64,000 nt of DNA from Periplaneta americana (GCF_040183065.1 NC_091117.1:112567001-112631000), one strand, 5' to 3'. Shown: positions 31,712 to 43,791, numbered from the stretch's first letter. A program made the numbers and translations. Notes: generated from the letters alone by a model not told the origin.

Positions 31712-32023
31712 TTTGTAGTGCAATTAACTAATATCTGAAAATTTGACAAATAACTTATTAAGGAACTGTGTCTTAAAATAATTAATAAAGAGACAAAATT
31801 TAAATAAACCCCTTACTTTATTAATAGAATGTAGGTCTTTTATAACACACACATTAGATAGAAAGTAATAACATGAATATTCAAATCTACTATGCTGAAA
31901 TGGCTTAGGTTTCGACAATAGTCTGAGGCCCTTCTGCTAGCATGAAATACAATGACTGTGTAGAGACTTAACTGACAATGCAACATTGTCTTTTGTTACA
32001 AAATTGAATAAATATGACAGCAT
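31712..32023 (-). promoter_or_regulatory. FAM50 5' UTR and proximal promoter region
   Basis: The 313 bp between the FAM50 start codon and the RTE insertion must hold the 5' UTR and probably the promoter core. No TATA box or other clear motif stands out; the stretch is AT-rich. The LINE beyond 32024 separates it from any further upstream elements. Confidence 0.35.
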
Positions 32024-32035
32024 TTATAAGTTGAA

Positions 32036-35000
32036 CCCGTGGGGGACCTTGTAACCCCTATCGGGCGCGTCCCCTTGGTGGCGGATGGGGGATCCCACTA
32101 AATATGGTGGGGTGGTCCGAATAACTACGGTAATAAGGACCCGTGGACCAACAAGGAGCCCTGTTTCTGGGGGCTTAAATACTGGAACACCCTATCTCCA
32201 GGGGACATAAATATGGAGGTCCCATGCCCGGGGTTAATGGGTGAAGACCTCAACGGCGACATTCACAGCGGCGGAAGAGGCAGCCCTTCATATGGGGATG
32301 ATACATATGATAGACGTGACTGTTAGTCTATGAGCTGGCAATCCCAGCAACAGTCTTACTCTGCTTCACGCTGATAACGTGTCCAGAGGACAGTTAATTC
32401 TACTCAGTCTCTTCAAGGAAACAGAAATGGCCGGATAAACATTATGACGAACCAAGCTCAGAAAAAGGACAAAAGACATGGAATATCGGAAGAATTGAAA
32501 TTAGGTGTTTGGAATGTAAGAGGTATATGTCACAAAGAAGAAGAATTACAGAAAGAACTTAAACAAGCAGATATTGATATAGCAATAATCCCAGAAACAA
32601 AAAAGAAATTAAAGGGATCTGTAGAGTTGGAAGATTATATAATGTTATATAGTGGAGTCCCACAAAATAAGAGAGCGTCGGCAGGAATAGCAATACTATT
32701 GAAGAAAAAATGGAAAACAAAAATACAGAACTATGAATTTATTAATGAACGCTTAATGAAACTGAGATATAAAACACCTAGAGGACCAATGACAATAATA
32801 GGATGCTATGCTCCAGAGGAAGGGAGATTGGAAGATACAAACGAATTTTACGATCAGCTACAAACTATATTGGATAAAACAAATAAAAATGACTATATAA
32901 TTATAGCAGGAGACTTAAACGCCAGAATAGGAAATATACCAATTGGAAAAATTATAGGAACAAATGGAGAACCCACAATCAATATCAATGGAAATATCTT
33001 AAGAAATTTTGCATTATATAACACACTGAAAATCACAAATACATTCTTCCGCCATAAAGATATACATAAATATACTTGGAGTGCTAGAGGTAGCCGTACA
33101 ATCATAGATTACGTGATCGTAAATGAAAAAGTATCAAAACTGGTAGAAGACACACGAGTGTACAGAGGATATGATGTGGGTACAGATCATTTTCTATTAA
33201 TATCAAGAATATCAATACCATCTAGATGGAAACAAATTAAAAGAAACATAAATGAACCAAAACAAACTTTTAAAGTTCATCTCCTACAAGAAGAAAGTAT
33301 ACTACAACTGTATCAGAAGCGACTTAATCAATATATAGATGAAAGACCAATAAGTAATAATATAAATTCAGAATGGGAAGAAATTAAACGTATAACTATA
33401 AAGGCTGCATCAGAAGTATTGGGTAAGAGGACAAAAAAATATAAAAATAGAGGACTCAAAGTTTGGAATGAAGAAATTGCGAACATAATAAATGAAAAGA
33501 AAAAAGCATATTTACAGTTCCTAAGTAATCAAACAACAGAGAACCGAACAGAATATAAGAGGTTAAATGCTGCAGTGAAACGCGAAGTGAGGAAAATAAA
33601 GCGACAAAGTTGGGATAAATATGTGAATGACTTACAACACGACCTACACGGACGACAAGAGAAAGTATATAAAGTTCTAAAACAGTTGAATGAGAATGAG
33701 AAAGATAGACTACAGCATAATCCAATTAAGAATGAAGAATGGAACAAATATTATAAGAAATTATGGACTGATCCAGAAGGAGATAAATTAGTAATAACAA
33801 ATGTTAATGAAAATGTAGATTTAATAAGTATGGATGAACTAAGAGAAACTTTAGAAAACTTCAAAAACAAAAGAAGTCCAGGAACTGACGGTTTGAATAT
33901 GGAACTATTTAAATATGCGTCGATTAAATTCCAAACGAGGCTTTTGAACATTATTAATATGTGTTGGAAAAATGGACATTTACCAGAAGAATGGAATATT
34001 GCATTGATATGCCCGATTTTTAAAAAGGGAGATCGAACTAAATGTGATAATTATAGAGGAATCAATCTTTTGAACTCAGGTTATAAGATTTATGCAAAAA
34101 TTATAACACAAAGAATTGCTCCAATCTCAGAAACTATACTGCATGATTCACAAAATGGATTTAGAAAAGGACGTTCCTGCAATGACTGTATCTTCACGAT
34201 AACACAACTTATGGAGAAACGACGAGAATATAACCTACCAACTCTAATAGCTTTTATAGATTATGTAAAAGCTTTTGATAAAGTTAAAAGAAATTTGCTA
34301 TGGGAAATAATGATTAAAAACGGTTTTCCTCAACATCTTATAAGAGTAATACAAAGTATGTATACAAATACAAAGTTTAAATTGGAGAAATCCATAGAAG
34401 AGGATAATTTAATAGAGATTAATTTAGGAGTACGACAGGGGTGTCCATTATCGCCTACCCTATTTAATATATATATATTAATGACGCAGTTGTACGATGG
34501 CAGACTATGCTTAAAACACATTTTAAAATAAAAGGGAGAAACATTGATACACTGTTGTTTGCTGACGACCAGATCTTAATTGCAGATTCGGAAGATAATT
34601 TACAAAGAGCCATACATGAATTAAATAATATTACAAGTGAATATAATCTTCAAATCTCATATGAAAAAACGAAAATAATGGCTCTTAAAGGAAGAGATCT
34701 GTTAAGAGCAAAAATTTGCATAAATAATAAACCCATCCAACAACAAAGTGATTTTAATTATCTTGGTTACATTGTGTCATATACCGGCAATAGAGATGTG
34801 CAAAATAAATTAAACAAATTCCAAACACTATGTGGTACAATAAAAAGAACTTTTAAAAATTGTAATAGGGCAACACTGTTAAAACTTTACAAAGTAATGG
34901 CGATCCCAACCTTGCTTTATGGGTGTGAAAGTTGGGTCTTGACTATCTCACAACAGAAGAAAATAGAGGCTGCTGAGATGAAATTTTTGAGACAGGTGGC

Positions 35001-35270
35001 AGGTTATAGACTCATAGACAAAAAGAGAAATGAAGATATTAGAAAAGAATTGGAAATTCAGAGTCTAAATGAAACAATCATTGAATACAGACAAAGATGG
35101 CAAGATCATATATAAAGAATGGATGAAGATCGTATACCACAAATAATAAATAAATATAAACCTGTAGGTAGAAGAAATGTCGGCAGGCCACGGATGAGAT
35201 GGTCGGATCAGTTTTCTTGAAGACGGAACGAGCCACAAGGCTTATGCCGTGATGAAGATGATGATGATGA
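32036..35270 (+). mobile_element. RTE-type LINE, nearly full length, 12-bp TSD
   Basis: A 3235-bp element with a perfect duplication TTATAAGTTGAA at 32024-32035 and 35271-35282. It has a GC-rich 5' UTR of about 400 bp (32036-32443), one ORF with endonuclease and reverse transcriptase, a very short 3' part and a GATGATGATGAT tail. It is complete at both ends and close to intact, so it is one of the younger insertions here. Confidence 0.92.
32444..35218 (+). pseudogene. RTE-type endonuclease-reverse transcriptase, frameshifted
   Basis: Starts at ATG 32444. The apurinic-type endonuclease covers about residues 20-260: GVWNVRGI, Glu in IIPETK, AGDLNARIG, SRTIIDYVIV and the final GTDHFLL. Reverse transcriptase follows: RSPGTDGLN, KCDNYRGINLLN, motif A FIDYVKAFD (about residue 604), GVRQGCPLSP. 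The frame breaks near 34475, where a TA run has one extra TA pair; the shifted frame then holds FADDQILIA and LYGCESWVL through 35115. A TAA stop (35113-35115) cuts off the last block GRRNVGRPRMRWSD. Apart from these two lesions all motifs are present. Confidence 0.9.
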
Positions 35271-35436
35271 TTATAAGTTGAAATGTAGTTTCACGTTCCT
35301 CACAGTCTGTTATTATATGGATTGATGCAATTAACATGATAATTCCAGACATTTTCACTGTTACATATCAACTTCACATGTATTGTTTCAAATATAATTT
35401 CAGTTGGTCATACATTTATCATATATATACTATATA

Positions 35437-36613
35437 AACAGGGTGATTCACGAGGATTTATCGTCACTTACGGAGCTTATTTCTGAAGACATTCTGAGCA
35501 AAAAATGTCATATAAACATGTGTTCTAATCTCAATATTTTCAGAGTTATACTAATTTGAAGTTGTAGTAAAATACCTTTTTCTTTAGTTTTAAGAGTAAA
35601 ACAATATTACAAATCACAATATTACATCAAAAACGCTAACCACACCCACAGAGACATCAACACAGACATGGAAATACTACACATCCAACCAAAAAGCCAG
35701 AAACTAAACAAATTAGAATAATATGAAATATACAGACACACAAAAACACACCCCAACGAAATTCTCAACACACAACTCAACTTACAACTCAACTTCAAAA
35801 CACACACACTCTTCGACTCTACACTATACCACAGGAACACACCCTCACCGGAAACAGAACAAGTGACGCCAAGACCAACAACGACCAGTTCTGAAGATGA
35901 CCCATAAATAGGTCGAAACGTGTAAATGAGGTACGTTGAAATTTAACACAGGAAAGTTTTACCATACATATTTCGAAGTGATACAGTGTTAAAAGTTGTG
36001 TAATCAAGATGTAAAGTCAAGGCATTTGCATGTTGCAATATCAAATGTTACATCTCATACAGTCCAGTTTAGATTCATTAGATTTTCCACTTTTTCCTTG
36101 TTTTTAATAAATTCTTAACTTTATTACAATAATTTAATATCATATCTGTTATTGTTCTCATGGAAGTGACAGGGATCGAAGCGTGTTTCCGTGAATCTTA
36201 AAACACTCATACAACGCACTACATGCAAAGGCTCGAGAGAAACTAACGAACAGGAAACAGGGAATCTGTTACAGAAAGCAGAAGCAATATCCACCCCTTA
36301 TCATCATCATCTGCTCCCTCCCTCTACACAGTACACATCATGATTTGAAGTATACTGCGTTGCCAGTTTGGAAGTGTCTGTTCAGTCATCTATGCAAACA
36401 TTTATAACATCTGAACGTTCTTAAAATTCAGTATTACAGATTGTAATTTTTTCAAATTTTTCATGATTTCTACAAAGCTTGAAAGGCTTTGCGCCTTGGT
36501 GAAAATTTAATCTAGAGCTCTAATTTTTTTTTGTGCATAATTGTTAGATATAATGACAACTTTTCTGCACATGTTTTTTAAATTCGAAATTTAATTTTTT
36601 CGATACACCCTAG
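35437..36613. mobile_element. Putative DNA element with AGGGTG ends
   Basis: Left end ACAGGGTGATTCACGAGGAT and right end on the other strand ACTAGGGTGTATCGAAAAAA share the AGGGTG-AT-C pattern only. Between them lie no coding sequence of its own and a Penelope fragment. The call is weak because the inverted similarity is short and no target duplication was found. Confidence 0.35.
35605..35965 (+). mobile_element. Penelope-like 3' fragment
   Basis: The plus strand reads MEILHIQPKSQKLNKLE, a stop, YEIYRHTKTHPNEILNTQLN and THTLFDSTL, ending in gaagatgacccataaata...ggtcgaaacg. It matches the 3' region of the longer Penelope element at 42913-43791/63843-64000. Confidence 0.75.
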
Positions 36614-37825
36614 TGTACACACGACAACCGAGATTGCGATTAGGTCGATAATCTCTAGTAGAGACTGTAGTCTATCACTGGTATTAATGTTTAGAATTTA
36701 TGAAGAGGGCATAATTTATTTTGTGAGGAAATAGCCTATACATTTGCTTGTTGATGGTTGATCTTGCTCCATAGCTAACGAAAGGAATATTGAAAAGGTC
36801 GATGTGTTGAATGCACGGTAGTACTTGTAGGACCTCCCTCTCTGCGAGATATATATATATAATGGCCATCAACACTGCAATGTAGTAAAAAGTCGTCTAC
36901 TAGCAGAGTCAATGTGAATTTCATTCAATTTCTTATCCTTCATTTCAAACATGGTACACCGTAAAACTGCATGTGAATAAAAAAAGAGTATTTTTGCCTG
37001 GACCAAAAGTATAACAACATTACATGTGAATTTGGACGAGTATTTACCCTGGACCAAAGTATACAGGAGGTAGAGGACTGTAAGAAAGTTAAGGTGGTTT
37101 AGATGAGGGATAGATAAGTGCAGAAATGCATTTCCCTCTATTAACCATTCTACCGTACCACTAAATTTGCAGTGAAGGTAAAAGTAGCATAACCCAAATT
37201 AGTTCTACTTATATTGTTTTATTTGCTCAGGCTAGAGTTTTAGATGGTTTCATTATTTGTTTACCATATACCGAAAGTAGACATTCTCTTATTTGCATTT
37301 TAACATTCTGCGTCACTTACTCTAATAATAGCAAACAAGAGTCAGTGGTTCCATATGAGGATGAAATTGATGGGGAAGTTGTTCCAATAATAATTTTTAC
37401 TGTAAACATATCAATTTTCAATCACTGTATCAATGCAAGGTTATCTAGGGTTGGTGAAATTGATTATAGATAGTATTTTGGCAAAATGAAAAAGAGGATT
37501 CACCATGAATTACCTAGTATTCGCCTTACAGGTGGGAAACCCTTTGGAGAAAAAGAAACCAGAGACAATCTTTGCAAAGTGGTAAATAATTATGGCCACT
37601 CTGACTGTGTGTTATTGGTCCAGGGAAAATAATTTGAGGAAAAGACTTAATATCTGCTGCTTCTCTGTTATTTTACAAGGTGTCGAATGCACATTACTAG
37701 TGAGTGTAGGGGAAATGGTAACAGCAACAGATATTGAGTTTCAGCAGTAAGCTCTTAACTAATCATTTACGATAACACTCGCAGAGATCATAATTATTTA
37801 CCTAACCAGATATTCTGCTCAAGCG
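36614..37825. other. Non-coding stretch with weak inverted motif
   Basis: No gene is seen. CCCTGGACCAA at 37050-37060 is inverted at 37617-37627 (TTGGTCCAGGG) and a direct partial copy lies at 36997-37007, which may mark a small non-autonomous element. Confidence 0.4.
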
Positions 37826-37827
37826 AG

Positions 37828-37915
37828 ATTCGAACCTTTCATGGCTGAGCACAGTCTCGAATCAGAATACCAGCTCCTTACCTCTGAGTTATGCCAGTTG
37901 CTGTAAGCATACTAA
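37828..37915 (-). other. tRNA-like SINE head
   Basis: On minus: CAACTGGCATAACTCAGAGG (A-box region), CTGGTATTCTGATTCGAGAC, and AGGTTCGAATCTCGC (B box). The long variable part and lack of a paired acceptor stem fit a SINE head, not a working tRNA. Confidence 0.6.
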
Positions 37916-38387
37916 TTTCCTAAGGCTTAGCAGGTTTGTTTATAACTTAAATGTACATTGCACACAAATGCAGATACCTACTATCATAATCCTCTATAAG
38001 AAATGAACCAAACGACGCACAATGCTTTCTTTAATTACTGCCTTCTGCAAGGTCTATACACTGGTAAACACGTTATATTGGTGGATAAATTTCAGACAGA
38101 ACCTTGACAAATTGCCTCTCTTTTCAGCATCCCGTGATCACGTAAAAATTTTAGATCTCAGATGGCTCTCCTCCCAACCCTAAAACCTCCCTTTTCCCAA
38201 TCACTCGAATAATTCTTGTGGTGGAGGAATGGGCAGCGATGGTTCACTTCGTCTAGAGAATTACCAATCATTTCATTTGTGTGTTCTATGCATTTGAAGT
38301 ATGTATTGTGCAAGTTAAAACTGATGTCCTAATCTGTTTCCAAAATGATTTCCTTTTCAATGTAAGTTATTCAACTGCTCAGCGAAC

Positions 38388-38452
38388 GATGATGATGATA
38401 ATGATGATGATGATGCTGCTGCTATTGGCTGGCTCTGAAAGAACGGAACAGC

Positions 38453-38487
<35 letters not shown>
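38388..38487. repeat. (GAT)n and (TTA)n microsatellites
   Basis: A GATGATGATAATGATGATG run at 38389-38416, GCTGCTGCT, then a TTA run at 38456-38487. Confidence 0.9.
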
Positions 38488-38699
38488 ACTACTGTTTGTG
38501 AAAAGTGTAACATCCAGAAAGAATGGCCCGAACGACTCCATACTCGGGAGATGTGTAGAACAGTGTACCACCAATAACTTATTACGTTTCCTGAGAGATG
38601 GTGTACACATAGGCCCAACAGTGACGTCTCTTGTGTCACCACCAAGGTCAGTGCTATCCCTGGCTCATTCAGTGAAGACCTTCCAAACAAAATGGAAAT

Positions 38700-39545
38700 G
38701 TGAAAGATAGTGCAGGTATGCATCGTCGACGTGGAAGGGTGCAATATCAGCACGTGAGTGAGTTCGAATGGGACAGAATGGTTGGTCTCCGGGAAGCAGA
38801 TTTGTCATACCTTGACATTTCGGTTCGTACAGGGCATGCTGCTATGATAGTGATGCGTGTGTGGAACCAGTGGATAGAAGAGCATCGTATGCAGAGACGA
38901 GCGGGTACTGGACCACATAATACCACCACAGCATGGGATGACCGCCATCTTGTCCGCATGACTGTGACGGACTGTACAGCTTCATCCACAGTGTTGAGCT
39001 GAAATACTGCAACAGGTGTGGACCTGTCTGCATCAACGGTTCATCACCATCTTTTGAAAGCTGAACTAGTGGCTCACATGCCATTGGGTTGGCTTCCATT
39101 GTCCAGAAACCACCAATGCCTCAGACTGCAATGGGCATGTGAACGTCATCACTGGCATGCTGAGTGACAAAATGCAGTGTTTTCGGACAAGTCCTGCTTC
39201 AACTTGTCTTACGATGATGGCCACATATGTGTTAGACGATTGTGCAAACCTTCTTTGAAGAATGATAGGTACCACTGCTTCCCTGGCCTGCATATTCTCC
39301 AGACATGTCACCCATCGAACATGTCTGAGATATGGTTGGTCAGCAACTTGTTCGTCATGATCCTCCAGCACCCACTCTTGATGCTTTGTGGACTCGCATA
39401 CAACTGCGAGAAGGGAGATTCCCCAGGAACATCTCCAGGCCCTCTTCGATTCCATGCCACAACGCTTAGAGGCTCTGACTGCAGTGCATGGAGGCTTCAC
39501 ACCATACTGAAATCTCATGGTCACAGGTCAGGTACTAGAGTTTTG
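38700..39545 (+). pseudogene. Tc1-like transposase pseudogene
   Basis: One frame from 38700 carries the paired-type DNA-binding region (YQHVSEFEWDRMVGLREADL, then HLVRMTVTDCTASS) and continues past two TGA stops (39000-39002 and 39165-39167), both at expected tryptophan codons, to NAVFSDKSCFNLSYDDGHIC with the first-half catalytic Asp region. After about 39245 a deletion removes the middle; a second frame then gives SPDMSPIEHV with the last catalytic Glu. It relates to the Tc1 gene split at 15481/28794. TA-flanked ends were not seen. Confidence 0.82.
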
Positions 39546-39718
39546 TAATTCTAATCATTTGTGTATTGTCATGTACAGCTGTCAAAAGAAAAAGTGGCCG
39601 CTCTCCTGAAACAAAGTTCCCTTCGGGTATCTTCGCTACAATTCGGAGACAGGCGATGTTACATGTTGTTGGACCACGTTGCCTGATATCTACAGTTATA
39701 ACTGAAGTATTCTGTGTG

Positions 39719-39790
39719 TTATCGATAGCATAATGGTAGCGTTCAGGCCTCTTATTCATGAGGTCCTGCGTTCGACTACAACCACGTGCT
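39719..39790 (+). other. tRNA-like module 1 of X copy 2
   Basis: A-box-like TAGCATAATGGTAGCG, anticodon-arm-like GGCCTCTTATTCATGAGGTC, B-box-like CTGCGTTCGACTAC. Confidence 0.62.
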
Positions 39791-40174
39791 TTTTATGTTC
39801 TTTTTTGTTATGTTTTTGAGAGAGACAAACTATACATAATGGCTCCTTTCTCTTTTACGATTATTTTAGTAATTAACATCAGGTTCATTAATATATTATG
39901 CCATGACTTTATCATTATGATATTGTGGCTGCAAATGGAAAGAAAAAAGATTTTATTCTCAATAAAAATATCTTTCGTGGCATAAACAAAACAAATTTAC
40001 TGGCATCGGCCTTAAAACATTCAAACAATTAAGTGTTCAAAAAACAAAACAAAAAGCCACAATTCAATATTTAGTCTATCTTCCTCTATCATCTTGCAGT
40101 CGAGTGGGCATGGAATTGACTAGTCTTTGCAAATAGCGACTGTTTTTAGACACGATATTTCAGGCATTCTGAAC

Positions 40175-40905
40175 ATACATACATAAGTGTTCTGTCCATG
40201 GGCAGGTCTTTCATTGCAAACCCAGCAATCTCCAATCTTTCCTATTTTCTGCCTACCTCTTAGTCTCCACATATGATCCACATATCCTAATGTCGTCTAT
40301 TATTCTTTTCAACCAGAGACCCAACCAATTACTTTTTATCTTTCTAATCAGTTTCAGCATCATTCTTTCTTCACTCACTTTTTCAAACACAATTTTATTT
40401 CTTATTCTATCTGTCCACTTCACACGCACCGTTCTACTCCACATCCACATTTCAAATGCTTCAATTCGTTTCTCTTCATTTCGTCGTAATGTCCATGTTC
40501 CTTCCCCATACAATGCAACACTCCACACAAAGCACTTCACTAGTCTCTTCCTTAGTTCTTTTTCCAGAGGTCCGCAGAAGATCCTTCTTCTTCTATTAAA
40601 AGCTTCCTTCGTTCATGTTTGCAGTTTTTCTTGGGAAGGATAGGCCTAAATGCGGTAACATCCCGTTGCTTTCCACACACCACTATCTCTTTCGCATCTC
40701 ATTAAATTCCAGGAGGCCCAAGCGTGGAGATGAGGAGAGTGGATTTGACTAATTGGGCCCTCCGGACTTCACCGAAAGTCACGGCAAGGGTTAAATATTA
40801 ATTCTATCAGGATGTTTGACCCTATCAGAGATCGGGAAATTTCAATTAGCCTTTGCCCCCCGCATCCTGGACTAGCTTCTACGAATCATCAGAAAATCTT
40901 AGAGT
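40175..40905 (-). mobile_element. LINE 3' fragment inserted in X copy 2
   Basis: On minus the frame 40580-40255 gives RRIFCGPLEKELRKRLVKCF, SVALYGEGTWTLRR, FEMWMWSRTVRVKWTDRIRN and KSNWLGLW, typical of the C-terminal end of RTE-like endonuclease-reverse transcriptases. The rest (40600-40905) is non-coding. X copy 1 lacks this segment. Confidence 0.7.
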
Positions 40906-40943
40906 GTGATTGGGCCAATTTTTCGAAAATGTTTCCACACTTT

Positions 40944-41010
40944 TGCCCTCGTAGCTCAGCGGACGAACATCGGAATTTAGATGTCAACGTCTCAGGTTCA
41001 ATTCCTCGTT
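40944..41010 (+). other. tRNA-like module 2 of X copy 2
   Basis: TAGCTCAGCGGACGAACATC and CAGGTTCAATTCCTCG keep A- and B-box spacing and match 16140-16205 of X copy 1. Confidence 0.6.
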
Positions 41011-41117
41011 ACTCCTTTTCATTTTATTGTTGTTCAAGATAGTATAATGTAATAATACAAAAAGAAAAACTAATAGCAGTATTATGCAACTGGATTTTTC
41101 CAAACCTAACATTAAAT

Positions 41118-42215
41118 TTATGTTATTTATATCGCTAAAGAACGATTACAATATAAATAACTTGAATATTATTTATACAGTATCACTAAAGAACGATAAC
41201 ACAATATAAATGATAAATATCGGTTTGTTTAATTAATATAAGATATTATATAATACGTATTTAATTATCTAAATAAAATAACCTATTTTACAAAGAAAGA
41301 TGTTTATTTGTGTTATAATAATTACTTACATAAAATACAGATTATTTATATTGCGAAAGAACAATAACAATATAAATAACGTGAATATTATTTTATAATG
41401 CTAATGAAGGAAAACAATATAAATAACTTGAATATTATTTATATCGCTAAAGAACGATAACAATATAAAAAACGTGAATATTATTCATATCGGAATTTCA
41501 CAGATTTATTACAGATGTATTTAAGAAATTGTACAAGAATAATAATTAGTAACAGTGTCCTATTTATTCTTCTTGGAGCCAAATTTGTAACTTTTAAAAG
41601 TGTGGTTACTATGTTGAAGTGTATGTGTTACAACGGATGCTTGATTTGTTATGTATGTGAGTCAGTTATGGGATGCTTGATGTCGTCGCAATGTCGTAAT
41701 TATAGTTTGATTGTGTTTGTGTGACTATTGTGTATTAATTTATGATGTATGGTACGGAAAGCTGCATATTTGTGTTATAGAAGTGTTACGTATGTGTGTT
41801 GTTAATGTTTTTGTATGTTTCAAATTGATAACTGATATTTGTTTTGCAATCGCAATGCCTAATTTACGGATTGTTTATGTTTTGTTTACATCGCGTAAGC
41901 TAATTTAATTTTCTTTTCCATTTCTCTTTATGCTTACCTTTTTTGTGTATAAAACTATAGCCCTAACATACATATGTAAAATAGGGCTAACCCCCATTAG
42001 AGATACTGTAGCTACAATAGTAATAATTATTATTCATATCATTATAAAACGATAACAGAATACAAATGATGACTTGAATTTTATTCATATCTCTAAAGAA
42101 CGATAACAAAATATAAATAACGTGATATCCATCAAGAACGATAACTGGATATAAATGATAATTTGAATATCATTTACATCGCTAAAGAACGATTAAAAAA
42201 TAAAATGAAAACTTG
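41118..42215. repeat. 51-bp minisatellite of X copy 2, two blocks
   Basis: Blocks at 41118-41500 and 42020-42215 have the unit ttgaatattatttatatcgctaaagaacgataac, more decayed than in X copy 1, and are separated by about 520 bp of unrelated AT-rich DNA. Confidence 0.85.
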
Positions 42216-42216
42216 A

Positions 42217-42290
42217 AGAAGGCCCAAACCCAGAACCTTTGAATCATTAAACAAGCACTTTACCGCTGGTCTGCGAGGAGCAGATATGGA
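42217..42290 (-). other. tRNA-like module 3 of X copy 2
   Basis: On minus: GCAGACCAGCGGTAAAGTGC and AAAGGTTCTGGGTTTGGGCC at A- and B-box spacing; it is the counterpart of 28436-28505. Confidence 0.6.
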
Positions 42291-42549
42291 ACACTTTCAT
42301 AGTTCCGGAACTGCTTGTACAAGCACATGCATCGTGTAACATCGCTGTGACCCGAAGTGGACTTTGAAAACATTCGCTGTTCACGAGTGCGGCCACTTTT
42401 TTTTTTTTGACAGCTGTACCTAATGTGTGGTATCAATTTCATTTCAGTCACATGTATCCTGCTTGGTGTTGCAATTTCCACAAACATTAATGTATTAGGC
42501 CTACTGATAATAATTAGCAAGGGACTGTCAGTCTTTTGCAAGGTATGTG

Positions 42550-42760
42550 ATAAGGTTATAGGAGGATAATATTAAAATGGATTTGAAGGAAGTGGAAAAT
42601 GATGAAGGGACTGAATTAATCTTGCACAGGATAGGGACTGATGGTGGGCTTATGTGAGGGCGGCAATAAACCTGCTGGTTCCTTAAAAGCCGTAAGTAAT
42701 GTGACAAGGTTAGTAGATTAGTTGAGGGGATATCTAAGTGACATGAGGCCGAGAAATATG
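42550..42760 (-). repeat. Interspersed repeat R, copy 2
   Basis: Same repeat as 13755-13965; the minus frame reads SVPILCKINSVPSSFSTSFK, which is parallel to the other copy. It is flanked by the SINE at 42836. Confidence 0.6.
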
Positions 42761-42835
42761 TGAAAAGAGTTCTATGATTTAAGATCCTCGACCTCATCTC
42801 ACTTAGGTAGATAACCTCTCAACTAACCCAATAAT

Positions 42836-42912
42836 CTACCTCTCCGGTGGCTGAATGGTCAGAACTTCAGACTGTCATGCAGGTGGCCCAGGTTCGATTC
42901 CCGGTCAGGTCT
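42836..42912 (+). other. tRNA-like SINE head
   Basis: CTCTCCGGTGGCTGAATGGTC, CAGACTGTCATGCAG and CCAGGTTCGATTCCCGG have A- and B-box sequence and spacing. The Penelope element begins immediately after it. Confidence 0.7.
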
Positions 42913-43791
42913 CTATTTGAGAACCTACATCAACAACTCAACAAAATACATCCCAAATTAAAGTATACAATAGAAACAGAACATAACCAAGCTATAAACT
43001 TCTTAGACATCACCATAACCAAAACAAATAACAGACACGAATTCAAAATATACAGGAAACCCACCACAACACACATACACAATTCATCAAACAATCCCAT
43101 ACAACATAAACATGCAGCTTTCCGCACAATGACACACAGATTAATTAACATGCCAATGAATAATGACAACTACACTGAAGAACTAAACACAATAAAATAT
43201 ATAGCACAAGACAATGGATATAACCCTAACATGATAGACACACTAATAAAAAAGGCAAAACAAAAATAGAACAAACCAACACAAACACCACGTGAGAATA
43301 AATACATAATATTAACATATAACAATACCAATACTTACAAAATTGCAACTTCATTCAGAAAACTAAAACACAAATAGCATACAAAACAAATAACACAACA
43401 CAGAAATATCTAAATAATCATACCAAACATTCAAATACATATAATTCAACTGGCGTTTACAAACTAAAATGCAATAGTTGCCCACAATTTTACATAGGAC
43501 AGACAGGAAGATCCTTTCAAACAAGATGTAATGAACATATTAAAGATAATAACCAAACCCTACATCACATCAAATTACACAGAACATATTATCAACAATA
43601 ATAATGATTACAATAATATAGAAACAGATACGGAAATTCTACACATCACACCAAAAAGTTCACAGTTAAACATCTTAGAACATACGAAATATATAAACAT
43701 ACAATAACATACCCACAACGTATACTTCATACACAATTACAGTCCAATACCCACACACTGTTCGATATCATGATAAGGTGCATACACACTA
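42913..43791 (+). mobile_element. Penelope-like element, left part
   Basis: The plus frame to 43269 reads NLHQQLNKIHPKLKYTIETE, NFLDITITK, FKIYRKPTTTHIHN and HRLINMPM, which is the C-terminal half of Penelope-type reverse transcriptase. After several stops the GIY-YIG endonuclease follows at 43450-43540: GVYKLKCNSCPQFYIGQTGR then SFQTRCNEHIK. The coding then ends in THCS-like residues at 43770, where the element is broken by the 20-kb insertion; it resumes at 63843. Stops in the linker show it is inactive. Confidence 0.82.

Larger units (their letters stand above)
39576..42416. mobile_element. Element X copy 2
   Basis: Left end CAGCTGTCAAAAGAAAAAGT then GGCCGCTCTC; right end on the other strand CAGCTGTCAAAAAAAAAAGT then GGCCGCACTC. 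The inverted similarity extends about 90 bp, through CTTCGGGT and GCGATGTTACA. TA lies at 39574-39575 and 42417-42418. Content and order match X copy 1: tRNA-like modules at 39719 and 40944, minisatellite at 41118-41500 and 42020-42215, and a reverse tRNA-like module at 42217. A LINE fragment is inserted at 40175-40905. Between the two minisatellite blocks, 41500-42020 is low-complexity DNA without a feature. Confidence 0.88.

Noticed and set aside
3080..43000. tRNA-like segments (3080, 3355, 6834, 15628, 16140, 37828, 39719, 40944, 42836) as working tRNA genes
   Set aside because: They are SINE heads or repeated modules of element X with imperfect arms, poly-A or body sequence attached, and copies elsewhere in the window.
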